Shown piece after piece: positions 37,804-48,854 of a stretch of 64,000 nt of DNA; positions within the stretch are counted from its first letter, which is position 1; each line of letters begins with the position of its first letter. Source of the DNA: Lodderomyces elongisporus. Lineage: Eukaryota; Ascomycota; Pichiomycetes; Serinales; Debaryomycetaceae. The notes under the pieces are model-generated. The model worked only from the letters and a program-made list of their open reading frames with translations. It made no database searches and had not been told where the DNA came from. The stretch is from positions 1,426,001-1,490,000 of the forward strand of contig NC_083676.1 in NCBI RefSeq assembly GCF_030384665.1. The letters run 5' to 3'. A program made the position numbers and the translations under genes.

Positions 37804-40623
37804 ATGAGTGAAGGTTCTACGGACTCGACCCCAGAGATTGAGATGTTTCTACGCGGCTTGAATGCAAACCAGCGTATAGCTGTTACATCTCCTGCGAATG
37901 GCCGGTTGCAAATAATTGCAGGACCGGGTACTGGAAAGACAAAAGTGCTTATATCAAGGGTGGCATACTTGCTATTACACGAACGGATCAAGCCCGAACA
38001 TATCATTGTTACAACATTTACCAAAAAAGCAGCCAACGAGATGGTGGATCGATTGGGAAAGATGTTAGGAAATACAGGTGATGGCACTGGTGTTGTTCCT
38101 GGTACCAGTATTGAGTTGGACAAACTACTTATTGGGACCTTCCACAGTATATGTTTTCGTATCATTAAAAAATTTGGCCACAAGGTAGGACTTGGTGGGT
38201 TTACAATTGCTGATGAGAGGGATAAAGATATATTGATTAAGGAGATGTTTGAAAAAAATTTATCCGATACTGTGATTAGCCATTTAAAGCTGAAACTTAA
38301 AGAAGACGCGCCTTTCCTTATGTCAAACAAACCCAATGAGAAATACTTTGGTGTGGATATCCCTAGCTTTAAACGGCAGATTGGAAAATTAAAAGCTCGA
38401 GGTTACTTACCAGAGACGTACCTTCGGCTGAGAGACTATAATCAAACTATGGGCTTATTATATCGAGCCTATCAAAACAAACTTTCCGATGAGCGGAAAC
38501 TTGACTTTGACGATTGTTTGCTCTCTTGTTACAAATTAGTAACGAGAATACCAGTGTTACACCATGTGCGACACGTTCTCGTTGATGAGTTTCAAGATAC
38601 TAATGAGATTCAATTACAATTGATGTACGAATTTGCCAAGGGGGATCCCTTGAACCTGCAATATCAACATAATGTCACACTTGTTGGTGATCCAGACCAA
38701 TCCATATACGCGTTCCGCGAAGCACAATCAAACAATTTCCACAAAATGAAAGAACATTACACGACACAGGATCTTTCATGCTCAGTTGTATCCTTGACGG
38801 AAAATTATAGATCAACAAAAGATATTCTTGATTTTTCAGAGCGGGTGATGACACAGCAACCGGATCGAATTTTGAAAAACTTGAACTCGCAATGTCCACA
38901 TTCTTTCAAGCCGGTGTATCTGAATTTGAGCTCTGCAGCACAAGAAGCTTCGTGGATTGCTTACCAAATAGATTTTCTTCAACAGCTTCCACATAATCCC
39001 ATCAAATATGATGAAATTTCGATTCTCGTAAGGGCCGCGTATCAAACACGAGCAATCGAAGCAGAACTAGTGAGGAAGCGGATTCCCTACATTATGGTGC
39101 GCGGAAAAGCATTTTGGGAGAGAAAAGAAGTGACTGCCATTATGGACTACTTGCGAGTTTGCGGTGAACCTAATGATAGAATAGCAATACTTCAGACATT
39201 GAATTATCCTAAGCGCGGATTTGGTGCAGTAACGTTGGAAGCCATAGATAGGGCCATCACAACTGCTATAACTTCTTCCAATGCTACCAGTATTAATACT
39301 AGCACTACTACAACCACTGTTGTTGATGACCTCAATAATGTTAATAACACTATTACCGTTAAGGACGCCAACAATACCTTCATCAATAAAAGAACTAAAA
39401 AGAGTGCACGCGACGTGCTTCGTGGGTTATTGGAGAGTAATAACCAATACGGAGTAAAATTGCCTCTGAAAGCAAAAGAGAGCTTGAAAGGGTATATAAA
39501 AATGATAGATCAAGCGCAAGTTATGTTGGACAACTTGGAAAAAGAAGAGCAAATAGACCCTTTAAAAGTTGCTCGATTATTTGATCAAATATATACTGAC
39601 TCGGGTCTCAAGAAAGAATATGAAAGCGAAGAAAAAGAAGAAGTGAGGTTGAATGTTGAGGAAGTAAAGACTCAGTTTTGCGAATTTACTCCACAATCAG
39701 ATCTTTTTATGGAAGAAGTCACTCTTGATGAAATTGAGGAATCCAATAATGGCAAAACAGATTTAATCAATAGTACCAATGATGATCTTGGGGAAAACTT
39801 TATACGCAAGTTTGTCGAATCAGTAGGTTTATACGAGGATGACAAGACAGGGGACGAAAAAAAGAAGAAAAAAGTCGGGGTAGCAATTAGTACAATTCAT
39901 GGTTCGAAAGGCTTAGAGTGGCCAGTTGTATTTGTTCCTGGTTTATCAGAAGGCTTACTTCCCGCCGGTTTTGCATTGACCACGGACGATCCAAATTCTT
40001 TGAATGAGGAAAGGAGATGTTTTTACGTTGCAAGTACAAGGGCCAAGACGTTGTTGTTTATTTCGTCATACATTGAAAAAGAGTATTCTGGCTCTTCATG
40101 GAGAAAGCCAATTGACACTGTATCGAGATTTTTAAAGGCTATCGATGAGAGAGGTTCCTTTGTGAAATCTTTACAGTTTCTTGCAAAAGACGGCAATTTA
40201 GAAGCATTATACACATTGTTGGGGAAAGAACTTGTAATTCAAAGTCAATTTGACAAGGAAGCGATGTTTTCAGCGTACAAACTGAACTGGCTAAAACAAC
40301 ATGAAACAAGCATGGCAAACTTCGAGATAAAGTTTGCGAGTGAATGGAGTAAAGGATCATTGCAGAATCAAAAATATCGACAAAAATTTGATGAATATGG
40401 AGATGATTACACAGATGGTGCTGATTTGTATAAGTCTAATGCGAGGCTTTTACCTCATAATCAGGAACGAAAGTCGACTCTATCTAAGAGTATAAACCAC
40501 TTGAGTAGTGTTATAATTCTGAATCTGCTGGGCACTAAACGAAGCAAAGCGCCGACATATATACCTGACAGGAAACCACTGAAGAAGAAGTTCAAAAGTC
40601 TACACACCCCAAAGTTAAAATGA
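37804..40623 (+). CDS. SRS2: Srs2-type UvrD superfamily 1 DNA helicase
   Basis: 939 residues. Motifs in order: Q-motif region NANQRIAV (20-27), Walker A AGPGTGKT (39-46), TTFTKKAANEM (70-80), GTFHSICFRI (111-120), Walker B VDEFQDT (260-266), GDPDQSIYAFR (295-305), ENYRST, STIHGSKGLEWPVVFVPG (about 694-711) and EERRCFYVASTRAK. The match along the length is to Srs2 rather than mitochondrial Hmi1 (for example LIGTFHSIC and LHHVRHVLVDEFQDTN). Srs2 is a 3'-5' helicase that strips Rad51 from ssDNA and limits recombination. It is shorter than S. cerevisiae Srs2 (1174), mostly in the C-terminal tail that binds Rad51 and SUMO-PCNA. A Thr/Asn-rich insert (39280-39380) lies in the 2B region. Confidence 0.92.
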   Translation: MSEGSTDSTPEIEMFLRGLNANQRIAVTSPANGRLQIIAGPGTGKTKVLISRVAYLLLHERIKPEHIIVTTFTKKAANEMVDRLGKMLGNTGDGTGVVPGTSIELDKLLIGTFHSICFRIIKKFGHKVGLGGFTIADERDKDILIKEMFEKNLSDTVISHLKLKLKEDAPFLMSNKPNEKYFGVDIPSFKRQIGKLKARGYLPETYLRLRDYNQTMGLLYRAYQNKLSDERKLDFDDCLLSCYKLVTRIPVLHHVRHVLVDEFQDTNEIQLQLMYEFAKGDPLNLQYQHNVTLVGDPDQSIYAFREAQSNNFHKMKEHYTTQDLSCSVVSLTENYRSTKDILDFSERVMTQQPDRILKNLNSQCPHSFKPVYLNLSSAAQEASWIAYQIDFLQQLPHNPIKYDEISILVRAAYQTRAIEAELVRKRIPYIMVRGKAFWERKEVTAIMDYLRVCGEPNDRIAILQTLNYPKRGFGAVTLEAIDRAITTAITSSNATSINTSTTTTTVVDDLNNVNNTITVKDANNTFINKRTKKSARDVLRGLLESNNQYGVKLPLKAKESLKGYIKMIDQAQVMLDNLEKEEQIDPLKVARLFDQIYTDSGLKKEYESEEKEEVRLNVEEVKTQFCEFTPQSDLFMEEVTLDEIEESNNGKTDLINSTNDDLGENFIRKFVESVGLYEDDKTGDEKKKKKVGVAISTIHGSKGLEWPVVFVPGLSEGLLPAGFALTTDDPNSLNEERRCFYVASTRAKTLLFISSYIEKEYSGSSWRKPIDTVSRFLKAIDERGSFVKSLQFLAKDGNLEALYTLLGKELVIQSQFDKEAMFSAYKLNWLKQHETSMANFEIKFASEWSKGSLQNQKYRQKFDEYGDDYTDGADLYKSNARLLPHNQERKSTLSKSINHLSSVIILNLLGTKRSKAPTYIPDRKPLKKKFKSLHTPKLK

Positions 40624-40878
40624 TTAAAATTGAGAGGTTTAGTAAAGAGTTTGGCCTTACATTTGCATTTTTTACTTTTTTTTTTCCTTTTTCTTTTTTT
40701 CTTTTTTCTTTGTTTAAAAAAAAAAGAAAGATGTAGATTAATAATAGTTTATCAATTGTATAAATTATAGTTGAGCATCTCGTATTTTACTAAATCCTTT
40801 CCACTGATTGTAGTGTCTGCTTGGTTTATTCAGCAAGCCTACCCTACCCAGTTGTTTTCCAGCATTTTAGTTATCTAT

Positions 40879-41493
40879 TTATTTAACTATTGAGAAACTC
40901 CATGGAACGGTCAAGTGGACGTTTTTGTCATCATCCACAAACTTTGACACTGCAGAGTAAGTTCCTCTAGCAATCATACCGCTTGGTGCTTCAACCTCGG
41001 TAAATTTCCTTTCGTAATATGGCTTATCCTGCGTATTTGGAGCATAACTGCCCAATGGCTCTTCTAATTTTTCCACTCTAAGTCCACCACGTTTCACCGA
41101 GTGCAAGTATTTTAAACCAGTAATAATCTCATGTTGAACTCTAAATTTGACCACGAGTTGATAAACACTCTTTTCTTTGATGCTGAATTTGATCTCTTTG
41201 CCAACAATCGTTTTACCCTGATCATCTTCGAGGTTAATACGAATAGGTTCGAGTTCGGGTTGTTCAGGGAATTCCAACGCGAGTTCTACAACAACGACCT
41301 TACGATTATCTCCCGGTTGCACAGGGTATGGCGCTGAGTCAGCAGAGCCAAGACCTAAGCTGGCTTTCCATTTGGCAAGACTTTCATCCTCTGCATCAAG
41401 CTTGTTGTACTCATCAATGGTTTTCTTTTCAGCAACAGTGTATCCTTCAACTTGTTCAGGAACCAAGTCGTCGTCTAAATGTGGGTTTGACAT
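40879..41493 (-). CDS. RDI1: Rho GDP-dissociation inhibitor
   Basis: 204 residues, the family length. An N-terminal helical arm (VAEKKTIDEYNKLDAEDESLAKWKASLGL) binds the switch regions. An immunoglobulin-like beta-sandwich follows, with KYLHSVKRGGLRVEKLEEPLGSYAPN and a C-terminal RGTYSAVSKFVDDD...HLTVPWSFSI. Rdi1 extracts prenylated Rho GTPases (Cdc42, Rho1, Rho4) from membranes and holds them GDP-bound in the cytosol. It is convergent with SRS2, with 255 bp between stops. Confidence 0.96.
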   Translation of the reverse strand: MSNPHLDDDLVPEQVEGYTVAEKKTIDEYNKLDAEDESLAKWKASLGLGSADSAPYPVQPGDNRKVVVVELALEFPEQPELEPIRINLEDDQGKTIVGKEIKFSIKEKSVYQLVVKFRVQHEIITGLKYLHSVKRGGLRVEKLEEPLGSYAPNTQDKPYYERKFTEVEAPSGMIARGTYSAVSKFVDDDKNVHLTVPWSFSIVK

Positions 41494-42387
41494 TGGTTTA
41501 TTCTCTTTTTGCTTTTTTTTTTCTTTTTCTTTCGGAGGCTTAGTTCAATGATTTAAAGTTTATAAGAAAATTAGAGTGAAAAGAGTCTCTTATAAACTTA
41601 TGCAAAACCTTGTAAAGAGCTTCGGTCGGATAGTAAACTTCTGACAGAATGGTGAACCTTTCGTTAATTTTCGAGATGAAAGAGGGTGGTTGAAAATTGA
41701 CGTGTACAATTGATCCAATTTAAAATCGATAATCTGATCTGGGGAAGCGAGGAAAAACAATATATATATATATATATATATATACCCAGAAAGTACAGAT
41801 CATCAGACGTGTCTGTCGTCAAAAGTATTTTTATGTCACGTGCTCACTCAAAAGGGGGCATGGCTGGAGAATGGCGGCTCGAAGAAAAATAGCTATAATC
41901 CCCAGCACAATCGATTTGACTGTAACGATTACAACGATTATAGTTACTACTGCCACAACTGCTAGGACACCTACAGGGACTACTAAGACTTTTTTTACCA
42001 TTTAGTGCTGTTAATCTTACCATTATCGATCATGAACTAATCTCTGATGGTATTAGCCCATCAATTTACGAATATCAACAGTTGCTTTTTATTTTTTCTG
42101 CAATATATATATATATATATATTTATCCTCTATATAAGAACAAATAAGATCGCCGTGTATTTTTCCAATTCTTTTTCTTTATATTCTCTATATTCTTTTC
42201 TTTTCTATTTTTCTCATCAAGAATAGATACAGTTTCTTTTCTTTTGGCTCCTTTTAGATGAAAAATATATATAGTTCAAAACTATGGCTTTCCTTTTTTA
42301 TTCTATTTTCTTTTCTTTTCTTTCCCTTTCCATCTATCTTTTCTTTTCTATCCTCATTCACATTCACAGTCACAGTCACGGTCACGG
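41494..42387. other. Intergenic, RDI1 promoter
   Basis: 894 bp. It contains (TA)n at 41760-41783, a CACGTG at 41837-41842, (AT)n at 42104-42121 and a T/C-rich run. A hexanucleotide CACAGT/CACGGT array (42362-42391) runs over the RBS1 stop codon. No gene is seen. Confidence 0.6.
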
Positions 42388-44190
42388 TCACAGGTGCTGG
42401 TTACTTCCTTTTGCATGTCCATTCTGGTTCACCAGAGTTCCACTACCATTCCGAGATTTGTAATTCAGAGGCATTCTTTTGCCACGCTGTGGTTTTCCAG
42501 TCTTGCCATTCAGTTGTCTTTCGTCTCCGGGTATAATTATGTACGGATTATTCAAAAGTCTTCTTTCAGTCTCTTTATCGTATGGAGGTGGCGGTTGTGG
42601 TATCGGTGGTAGTTGCGAGTGGGGTGGTATGTTGAGATACCCTGCAGGATAGCCGTATGCTTGAGAAACCATTGGTTGCTGAGCAGCAAAATATGGGTTG
42701 AAAAAAACAGGCACAGCACCGCCTGGAGTTTGAGGTACTAAGCCCGGCATACCATTTGGTGCAATAATTTGTTGGTATGGAGCTTGCATGGGTATTTGCA
42801 TCTGTACGTGGTGTTGGTTTTGATAAAATCCATATCCCATAGATTGAGAAGCAATGTTTGTTTGCAGTTGCTGACGATTATAAGGAGGCTGGCGGGGTTT
42901 GTACTGCGCTCTATAATTCCCGTCATGTCGCTGGTGTTTCGATTTTGAAAAATTTTCTGTTTTCTCATGTATCTCGCTGGGTGACATTGTCCCTCCATTT
43001 TTAAATTCGTCTTCGTTCTCTTTTCTTTCGACCTCCAGATCCTCCCCTTCATCGTTAGCTTCTTCCTCTTCTTCCTCTTCTTCATCATCATCCTCCTCCT
43101 CTTCATCGTTAGCTTCTTCCTCTTCTTCCTCTTCTTCATCATCATCCTCCTCCTCTTCATCGTCATCATCGTTTTGATCTTCATCTTCTTTTAAGAAAAT
43201 TTCTTCTCGTAATTTCCTATAAAGAGCTTCTTTGGAAGCACGTTGACTTTCAATAGTAGATTTGGTAGTTTCTGACGCCGACGTAGATTCCGATTCGGCG
43301 GAACCTGGTAACTCAGTTGCAGATACATCGACATTAAGATTTGAAAGACTTTCCGAAAGACTCTTGACTCCGTCATCTTTGGTTTCTTCGCTTGGGGCTT
43401 GTGGCGAAGGCTTGTTTATTATTTTTTTCACAATGAATTTGGGTTTAGAATTGGTCGTGGTACTGGTACTGGTACTGTTGTGGCTGTTGTCATTATTGTT
43501 GAGATTGTCCAACAACCCTTCAGATGACAAATTTTGTGGGCGAGGTCCCCTCGAAGGGTTAAATGCATGATTATTGATAGGTGAGTACACATTGTAATTC
43601 ATTTGCTGCAAATGATATGGATTGTTGTATTGCGAGTGATATCGTGGAGAAAATGCTCTTTGTTGTTGATAATGTTGCGGCTTGTTCATTGAGTGATGGT
43701 TGTGGTTAGAAGTGTGATTTTGATTTTGATTTTGATTATAATTTGGATTATGACTTTGACTATGATAATTATTACCACGAGAATAATGATTGGACGCATG
43801 TGTTGGTGAGGATGGAGGTGAATGCTCAGCTTGATATTGCGATGCAACGTCGGCAACTTTAACAAAATCACTTGATTCATTATCTTCGTCTAGTAATTCC
43901 TTAAATGATTGATAGTCATAGTCCGGTATAGGAGTAACCACAATCTCGCTTTGTTGATTGTTCCAATGTTGTAAATTGTAATACTGGCATAGCTGGTGAC
44001 TCAAAAGCCTATAGTATGAATTTTTCAAGTATTGAGCTTGTATAACATACTCTGGCTGTTTGATGTTGCCCAAAATGGAATTCTTGATAAACTTGATGAG
44101 ATCCTTCTCAAGATATAATATGAAAGGTCGGTCCTGGTGCCTGGTCAATGCAGTAATGATGGATTTCGGTATGTTATTGTTTTCCGACAT
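42388..44190 (-). CDS. RBS1: Rbs1-like R3H/SUZ-domain protein
   Basis: 600 residues. Residues about 12-90 form an R3H domain (RHQDRPFILYLEKDLIKFI, YRLLSHQLCQYYNLQHW). A SUZ-like segment follows at about 250-262 (KFIVKKIINKPSP). Between and after these are His/Asn/Gln-rich stretches, an acidic block of Asp/Glu (about 335-400) built from a duplicated unit, and a Pro/Gln/Tyr-rich C-terminal half. R3H-SUZ proteins bind single-stranded RNA. S. cerevisiae Rbs1 affects RNA polymerase III assembly and binds mRNA 3' UTRs. Orthology is likely but rests on the R3H/SUZ pair only. Confidence 0.75.
   Translation of the reverse strand: MSENNNIPKSIITALTRHQDRPFILYLEKDLIKFIKNSILGNIKQPEYVIQAQYLKNSYYRLLSHQLCQYYNLQHWNNQQSEIVVTPIPDYDYQSFKELLDEDNESSDFVKVADVASQYQAEHSPPSSPTHASNHYSRGNNYHSQSHNPNYNQNQNQNHTSNHNHHSMNKPQHYQQQRAFSPRYHSQYNNPYHLQQMNYNVYSPINNHAFNPSRGPRPQNLSSEGLLDNLNNNDNSHNSTSTSTTTNSKPKFIVKKIINKPSPQAPSEETKDDGVKSLSESLSNLNVDVSATELPGSAESESTSASETTKSTIESQRASKEALYRKLREEIFLKEDEDQNDDDDEEEEDDDEEEEEEEEANDEEEEDDDEEEEEEEEANDEGEDLEVERKENEDEFKNGGTMSPSEIHEKTENFSKSKHQRHDGNYRAQYKPRQPPYNRQQLQTNIASQSMGYGFYQNQHHVQMQIPMQAPYQQIIAPNGMPGLVPQTPGGAVPVFFNPYFAAQQPMVSQAYGYPAGYLNIPPHSQLPPIPQPPPPYDKETERRLLNNPYIIIPGDERQLNGKTGKPQRGKRMPLNYKSRNGSGTLVNQNGHAKGSNQHL
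43050..43160 (-). repeat. Two tandem 54-bp copies coding an Asp/Glu block in RBS1
   Basis: The unit beginning GTTAGCTTCTTCCTC (plus strand) occurs twice, adding 18 residues each (ending EEANDE). A near-perfect in-frame duplication within an already acidic tract. Confidence 0.85.
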
Positions 44191-44528
44191 CCTGCAAATA
44201 CTGAAACCAAGAAAATTATAAACCGATAAAAAGGTAAAAGGAAGAACAAAGAAAAAAACAAACTTTGTGGGATCAAGCTAGCTTAATAGTTGGGTATAGT
44301 GTATACACCGTGATTATGGATAATGATTGGTTGTAATATATATGTAAATATGATGGGATATAAAAAAAAAAAATTTGGAAAAGAAGATTTCAAGATATAT
44401 AACGTAATCCGACTAGTTGTACTTAGTGAAACTGTATATAAAGTTGAATCAAAATGAGTTTAGTGTGGTCCTAACAATTTGTAATTGGAGAACAGTTCTA
44501 ATTCATATACGTGTGTTCTGCCTTATTT

Positions 44529-44559
<31 letters not shown>

Positions 44560-45154
44560 ATATATGTATAATGTTGTCAAGCCCGTTCTGAATCCAATAA
44601 GAACTGTACTTTTCACTATGTTTTATCAAATAAACCGTCTATGGGATAACAAATGATTCAATCACGAAAAAAAAAAAAGAGTATTTGATTTTGAACCTTT
44701 TGTTTCTTCCAAAAAAAAAAAAAAATATTCTTCCAATACACTCTATTTTCTTTTTCGGTTAACTTGTTGTTTTTTTTCTCTCTCTCTCTCTCTCTCTTGT
44801 TTTTTAGTTTCTTGATGGTACTATATTTTTCTTTGGCTCTCTGTTAGGTGGGGCTCTCTGGTTTATATTTCTAAAACTTTCTTTGGAAGCGCGTGGTAGC
44901 AGCAATAACCTAGGACTCAACAATTGTGGTGGAAATGGACGGATTGGATGTAGAGCGAGCGAGATCAAACTCTGGATAATCTTGCAGCCAAAAACAGCTA
45001 TAAACTATTTCGAAACAACTTCCTTCACAATCTCTCACTTACTTCCCCCCCCTTTCCGCCATCATATCAATTCATATTTACTTTTTATTTTTTTTTTTGA
45101 AAAGAATCTATTTGCTTTTTTGCCTCTTCTATATTACTGTTTTTTACGTGCCTG
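44191..45154. other. Divergent promoter region RBS1/UFD2
   Basis: 964 bp with (TA)n at 44530-44550, A-runs at 44665-44677 and 44711-44724, and (TC)n at 44777-44799. On the minus strand AGAGGCAAAA (about 45118-45127) resembles, with mismatches, the Rpn4-type element of Candida proteasome genes. No gene is seen. Confidence 0.5.
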
Positions 45155-48100
45155 ATGAGCAGTGCTGACGAAGTATGTGTTTTGTTGTTTTTTTTATCCA
45201 AAAAAGCAAAAAATCAAATTGAACAATCTTGTTTTAATCAAAGAATACATTACTAACAAATCGTCCTTCTTCCTTTTTTTTTATCTTAGATCCGTGCTAA
45301 AAGACTTGCCAAATTGGCCGCTAGATCAACTTCTTCCGAGCAAACAAACAGTTCCAGCTCTGAAGAAAAGTTACCACTTCAGCAGCAGACCCAGGGCCCT
45401 CTGCTGCTGTTGCCTAAACAGGACGTGGAGCGCCACCGAAATCAAACCATATTGGATCAGGAAAAAAGACAGAAAACAACTGCTGACAACACCATTAAAA
45501 AGCAAGAAAATGTTTCTCTGAGAAGTGCTACTCCCACAGCCCATGCATCACCACAACCAACTACAAATGCAGGACCTCGCCAAAATCAACCAATCACTCT
45601 GTCCAATTGGGTTGGCGATAACATCGACAAAATATTCCAATTAAAGTCCAATCTGAGTGACATTTCCAAAACTGCACACACAATCACTGACAACGAGATT
45701 GGCAAACTTGACGAAAACTATTTTGATGAAATATTCATGGAGATTTTGAATTTACCGAGCAAATACCCGGAGCCAATAAGTTATCTATATAGTATCTACG
45801 ACAGGACGTATAGTTTGAAACGAGAGTTGCCGCTCAAAGCCAAATTTTTTGAGGAGAAGAATTCATTTTTTTCCTTAATCTTGAAGCATGCCGTCAGATA
45901 TTCAAATATGGCGTTGCAGTTCCCGGATATGTTTGCAACTTCCAATCTTCAAAAGTCTATTGGGTATATAATTGACGATTTTGCTCGCATTTCACCATTT
46001 GTAACACAGTTGATTGAAGAGGCAACCGAAGATGACTCGTTATTGTCCTTATTGAACTATATTATACCGAGCTTGAGTGTGCGATTAACTCAAAGAGATG
46101 CTATTGGCACCTCTAAACATCTTGGCTACTTAATCATGTTTGAATCTTTGGTTCTGCTCAAACCGGTTGCAGCGATTTTTTCTCAAGTCAATGGATTTTT
46201 CCCAAATCTGAGGAAGGAGGGATTGGAATATGAATGGCACTCTTTGTTGGGACCTGTCTTTAGAGTGTCGCCTTTGGGTATGTCATCTCATACGTATTTT
46301 GGTGAAGACCCAAAGTCAATGTCTACGCCACAATTGAATACCGCATTTGAGCTTGCTCAAGGTGAGCTCAAGACCGTTCTCAATCACTTGTTTGTCATTG
46401 TAGATAAATTGATTAGAGGCTCGGCCAAGACCAGGGAAGATACGTTGCGGTGGTTTGCTGAATTGATCAATTTAAGCCACTTGCGCAGAGGTAGCCATGC
46501 CGACTTTACAAAATTAGCCAGTGATGGAATCATGTTCAACATTACCATGGTATTGATTAAGTTGAGTCAACCATTTTTGGATTTCCCTCTTTATACCAAA
46601 ATTGACAAAATTGACGTTGATTACTTTGCCAAAAGTAACTTGTTGGATATCCTGGAGGAGTCTAGAGTCAACTCTCTGATTGAAGATGCTTCACAATATG
46701 TTGAAAAAAAAAGGCAAGCTTGGGCAGATGCGAATGCAGATGCAGATGCAGGTGAAGGTGGAAGTAGAGGTGGAGGTGGAGGTGTTGTCTCCACTCCAAA
46801 CTTTATATCTGATTGCTTTAATTTGACATTGGCATATGTCCATTATGGTATGGGTGGTATTTACATTAAATATGATAGGATTCAGCTGCAAATTAAACAA
46901 TACAATGAACGTTTATCCATGTTGGAGCTGGGCCAGCTGTTACCAGGAATGAATCCAATGCAAGCTAATGCATTACGAGCGGGTTTACCAAGAATGAAGA
47001 AAGCATTGGGTGTTCTCGTTGCCGAGAAGTATGCTATTCGTGCAGTGTTTAGTTTAAGGGATTTACAATTGGATATTTTTGACTTTGTCGTTGGTGCAAC
47101 AACTTTCATCACCAGAATGATTGATCCAAATCATGCTTACCCACAACAAAAGATTACTATTCCTATTTACAAAATTACGAGTGTTTCTCAATTGGATGAT
47201 CATGACTTTTTAAAAACAAAGACACCGGAGCCATGGAAGTACTATCCAGAGTTTTTGCTTGAAGGTTTGATCAACTACTGCAAATTTTGTGTAAACTTTA
47301 ATGGGTGTCCATTGGTCCGAAATGAAGAAAAGCTCCTCACGTTTGTTCAATTCACCACCATCTTGCTTAGATGCCCTGAATTGATTGGAAATCCACATAT
47401 GAAGGCAAATTTAGTTGAAATTTTGTTTATTGGAACCTTACCCGGAGCAAATGGCCAAGAAGGAATGATTGCGCCTATTTATCGTGGAGACCGTCTTGTT
47501 ATGAAGCATTTGTTATATGCATTGTTGGACTTTTATGTCATGGTGGAAAAAACTGGTGCTTCGTCGCAATTTTATGATAAGTTCAATAGTAGATACTACA
47601 TTTCGGTGATTATCGAAGAGTTGTGGAAAACATCTGAATACAGATCACAGTTGTTGGATTATTCGCAGAACAATGTTGATTTCTTCATCCGATTCATTGC
47701 TAGAATGTTGAACGACACGACTTATTTGTTAGATGAATCATTCAGCTTGTTGAACTCGATACATGATTACCAAGTGGAGTTAAAGAGACGTTTGCGCGGG
47801 GAGCCAGAAAATGAGGAGCTTGGAAGCACCGATGAATTAAATGAAAATTTGAATACTGCAGAGAAGCGAGCTACATCATTAATGGGATTGTCTAATAAGA
47901 CGATGGAGTTATTTAAGCTTTTCACAAAAGAAGTACCAAATGGATTTGTGTTGCCCGAAATTGTTGATCGATTGGCTGGAATGTTGGATTATAACTTGTC
48001 AATTTTGGTTGGGCCCAAGTGTTCCAATCTCAAGGTTGAGTCACCAGAAAAATACCACTTTGAGCCTAAAAAGCTTCTTAGTGACCTATGTGAGGTTTAC

Positions 48101-48556
48101 GTTAACCTTGCGTTGCAAAAAGGTTTTGTTATTGCCGTCTCACGAGATGGAAGGTCTTTTGATATTTCTTACTTTCAAAAAGCGGAAAAGATTTTGACAA
48201 CCAGGACTTTTATAAACAACAAAATTATAGATCAACTAAGGCTCTTTGCTCAAAAAGCAGAAGAAAACCGTCAATCTGAGCAGACTGAAGAGTTGGAATT
48301 GGGTGAAGTTCCAGATGAGTTTTTGGATCCTTTAATGTTCACGTTAATGGAAGACCCGGTCATTTTACCATCATCTAAAGTTAGCATTGATCGCTCAACA
48401 ATCAAGGCGCATTTATTGAGTGATGCCACTGATCCATTCAACAGAATGCCGCTCAAACTTGAGGATGTTACTGAAGATGTAGAGCTTAAGGCCAAAATTG
48501 CAGATTTCAAGAGACAAAAGAAAGAAGAAAGATTGAATGGAGAGGTTGCTAAATAA
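45155..48556 (+). CDS. UFD2: Ufd2, U-box ubiquitin chain elongation factor (E4), one 5' intron
   Basis: Exon 1 is 45155-45172 (six codons, MSSADE), intron 45173-45289 (117 nt; donor GTATGT, branch point TACTAAC at 45251-45257, acceptor CTTAG), exon 2 45290-48556, together 1094 residues. Splicing restores IRAKRLAKLAAR, a helical N-terminus seen in many Ufd2 proteins, that a start at the downstream ATG (45314) would lose. The long Ufd2 core of helical repeats follows (for example YLIMFESLVLLKP, HLFVIVDKLIRG). The U-box is near 1015-1085 (FLDPLMFTLMEDPVILPSSK..IDRSTI..DPFNRMPL). Ufd2 extends ubiquitin chains on Cdc48-bound substrates for delivery to the proteasome. An internal Gly-rich insert lies at 46725-46790. 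Confidence 0.95.
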
Positions 48557-48854
48557 ATGGACATTTTATAGCTTATGTAGACATTACATAAACACAATGA
48601 AATATAACATTACCTGTCTCTCTTTGAAATCAAGAGTTGTAAGTCCTTTAAAAGTAGAAAATAAAGAAAAAAAATAAAAGAATAATAAAAAAGCCAAATG
48701 TATAATCGACGAACATTATATTTATTATACAAATTTACACCAAACGTCATAGACACAAAGTCGCTTCTCCATTATCAAAACTAGAAAACAAAAGATAAGT
48801 TCTAGAACCACAAATCCTCAATCATGTTTTTTTTTCTATAATCTTCATCTAAAC

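Noticed and set aside
45117..45127. Rpn4-type (PACE-like) element upstream of UFD2
   Set aside because: AGAGGCAAAA differs at two positions from the Candida-type motif as I recall it; too weak to call.
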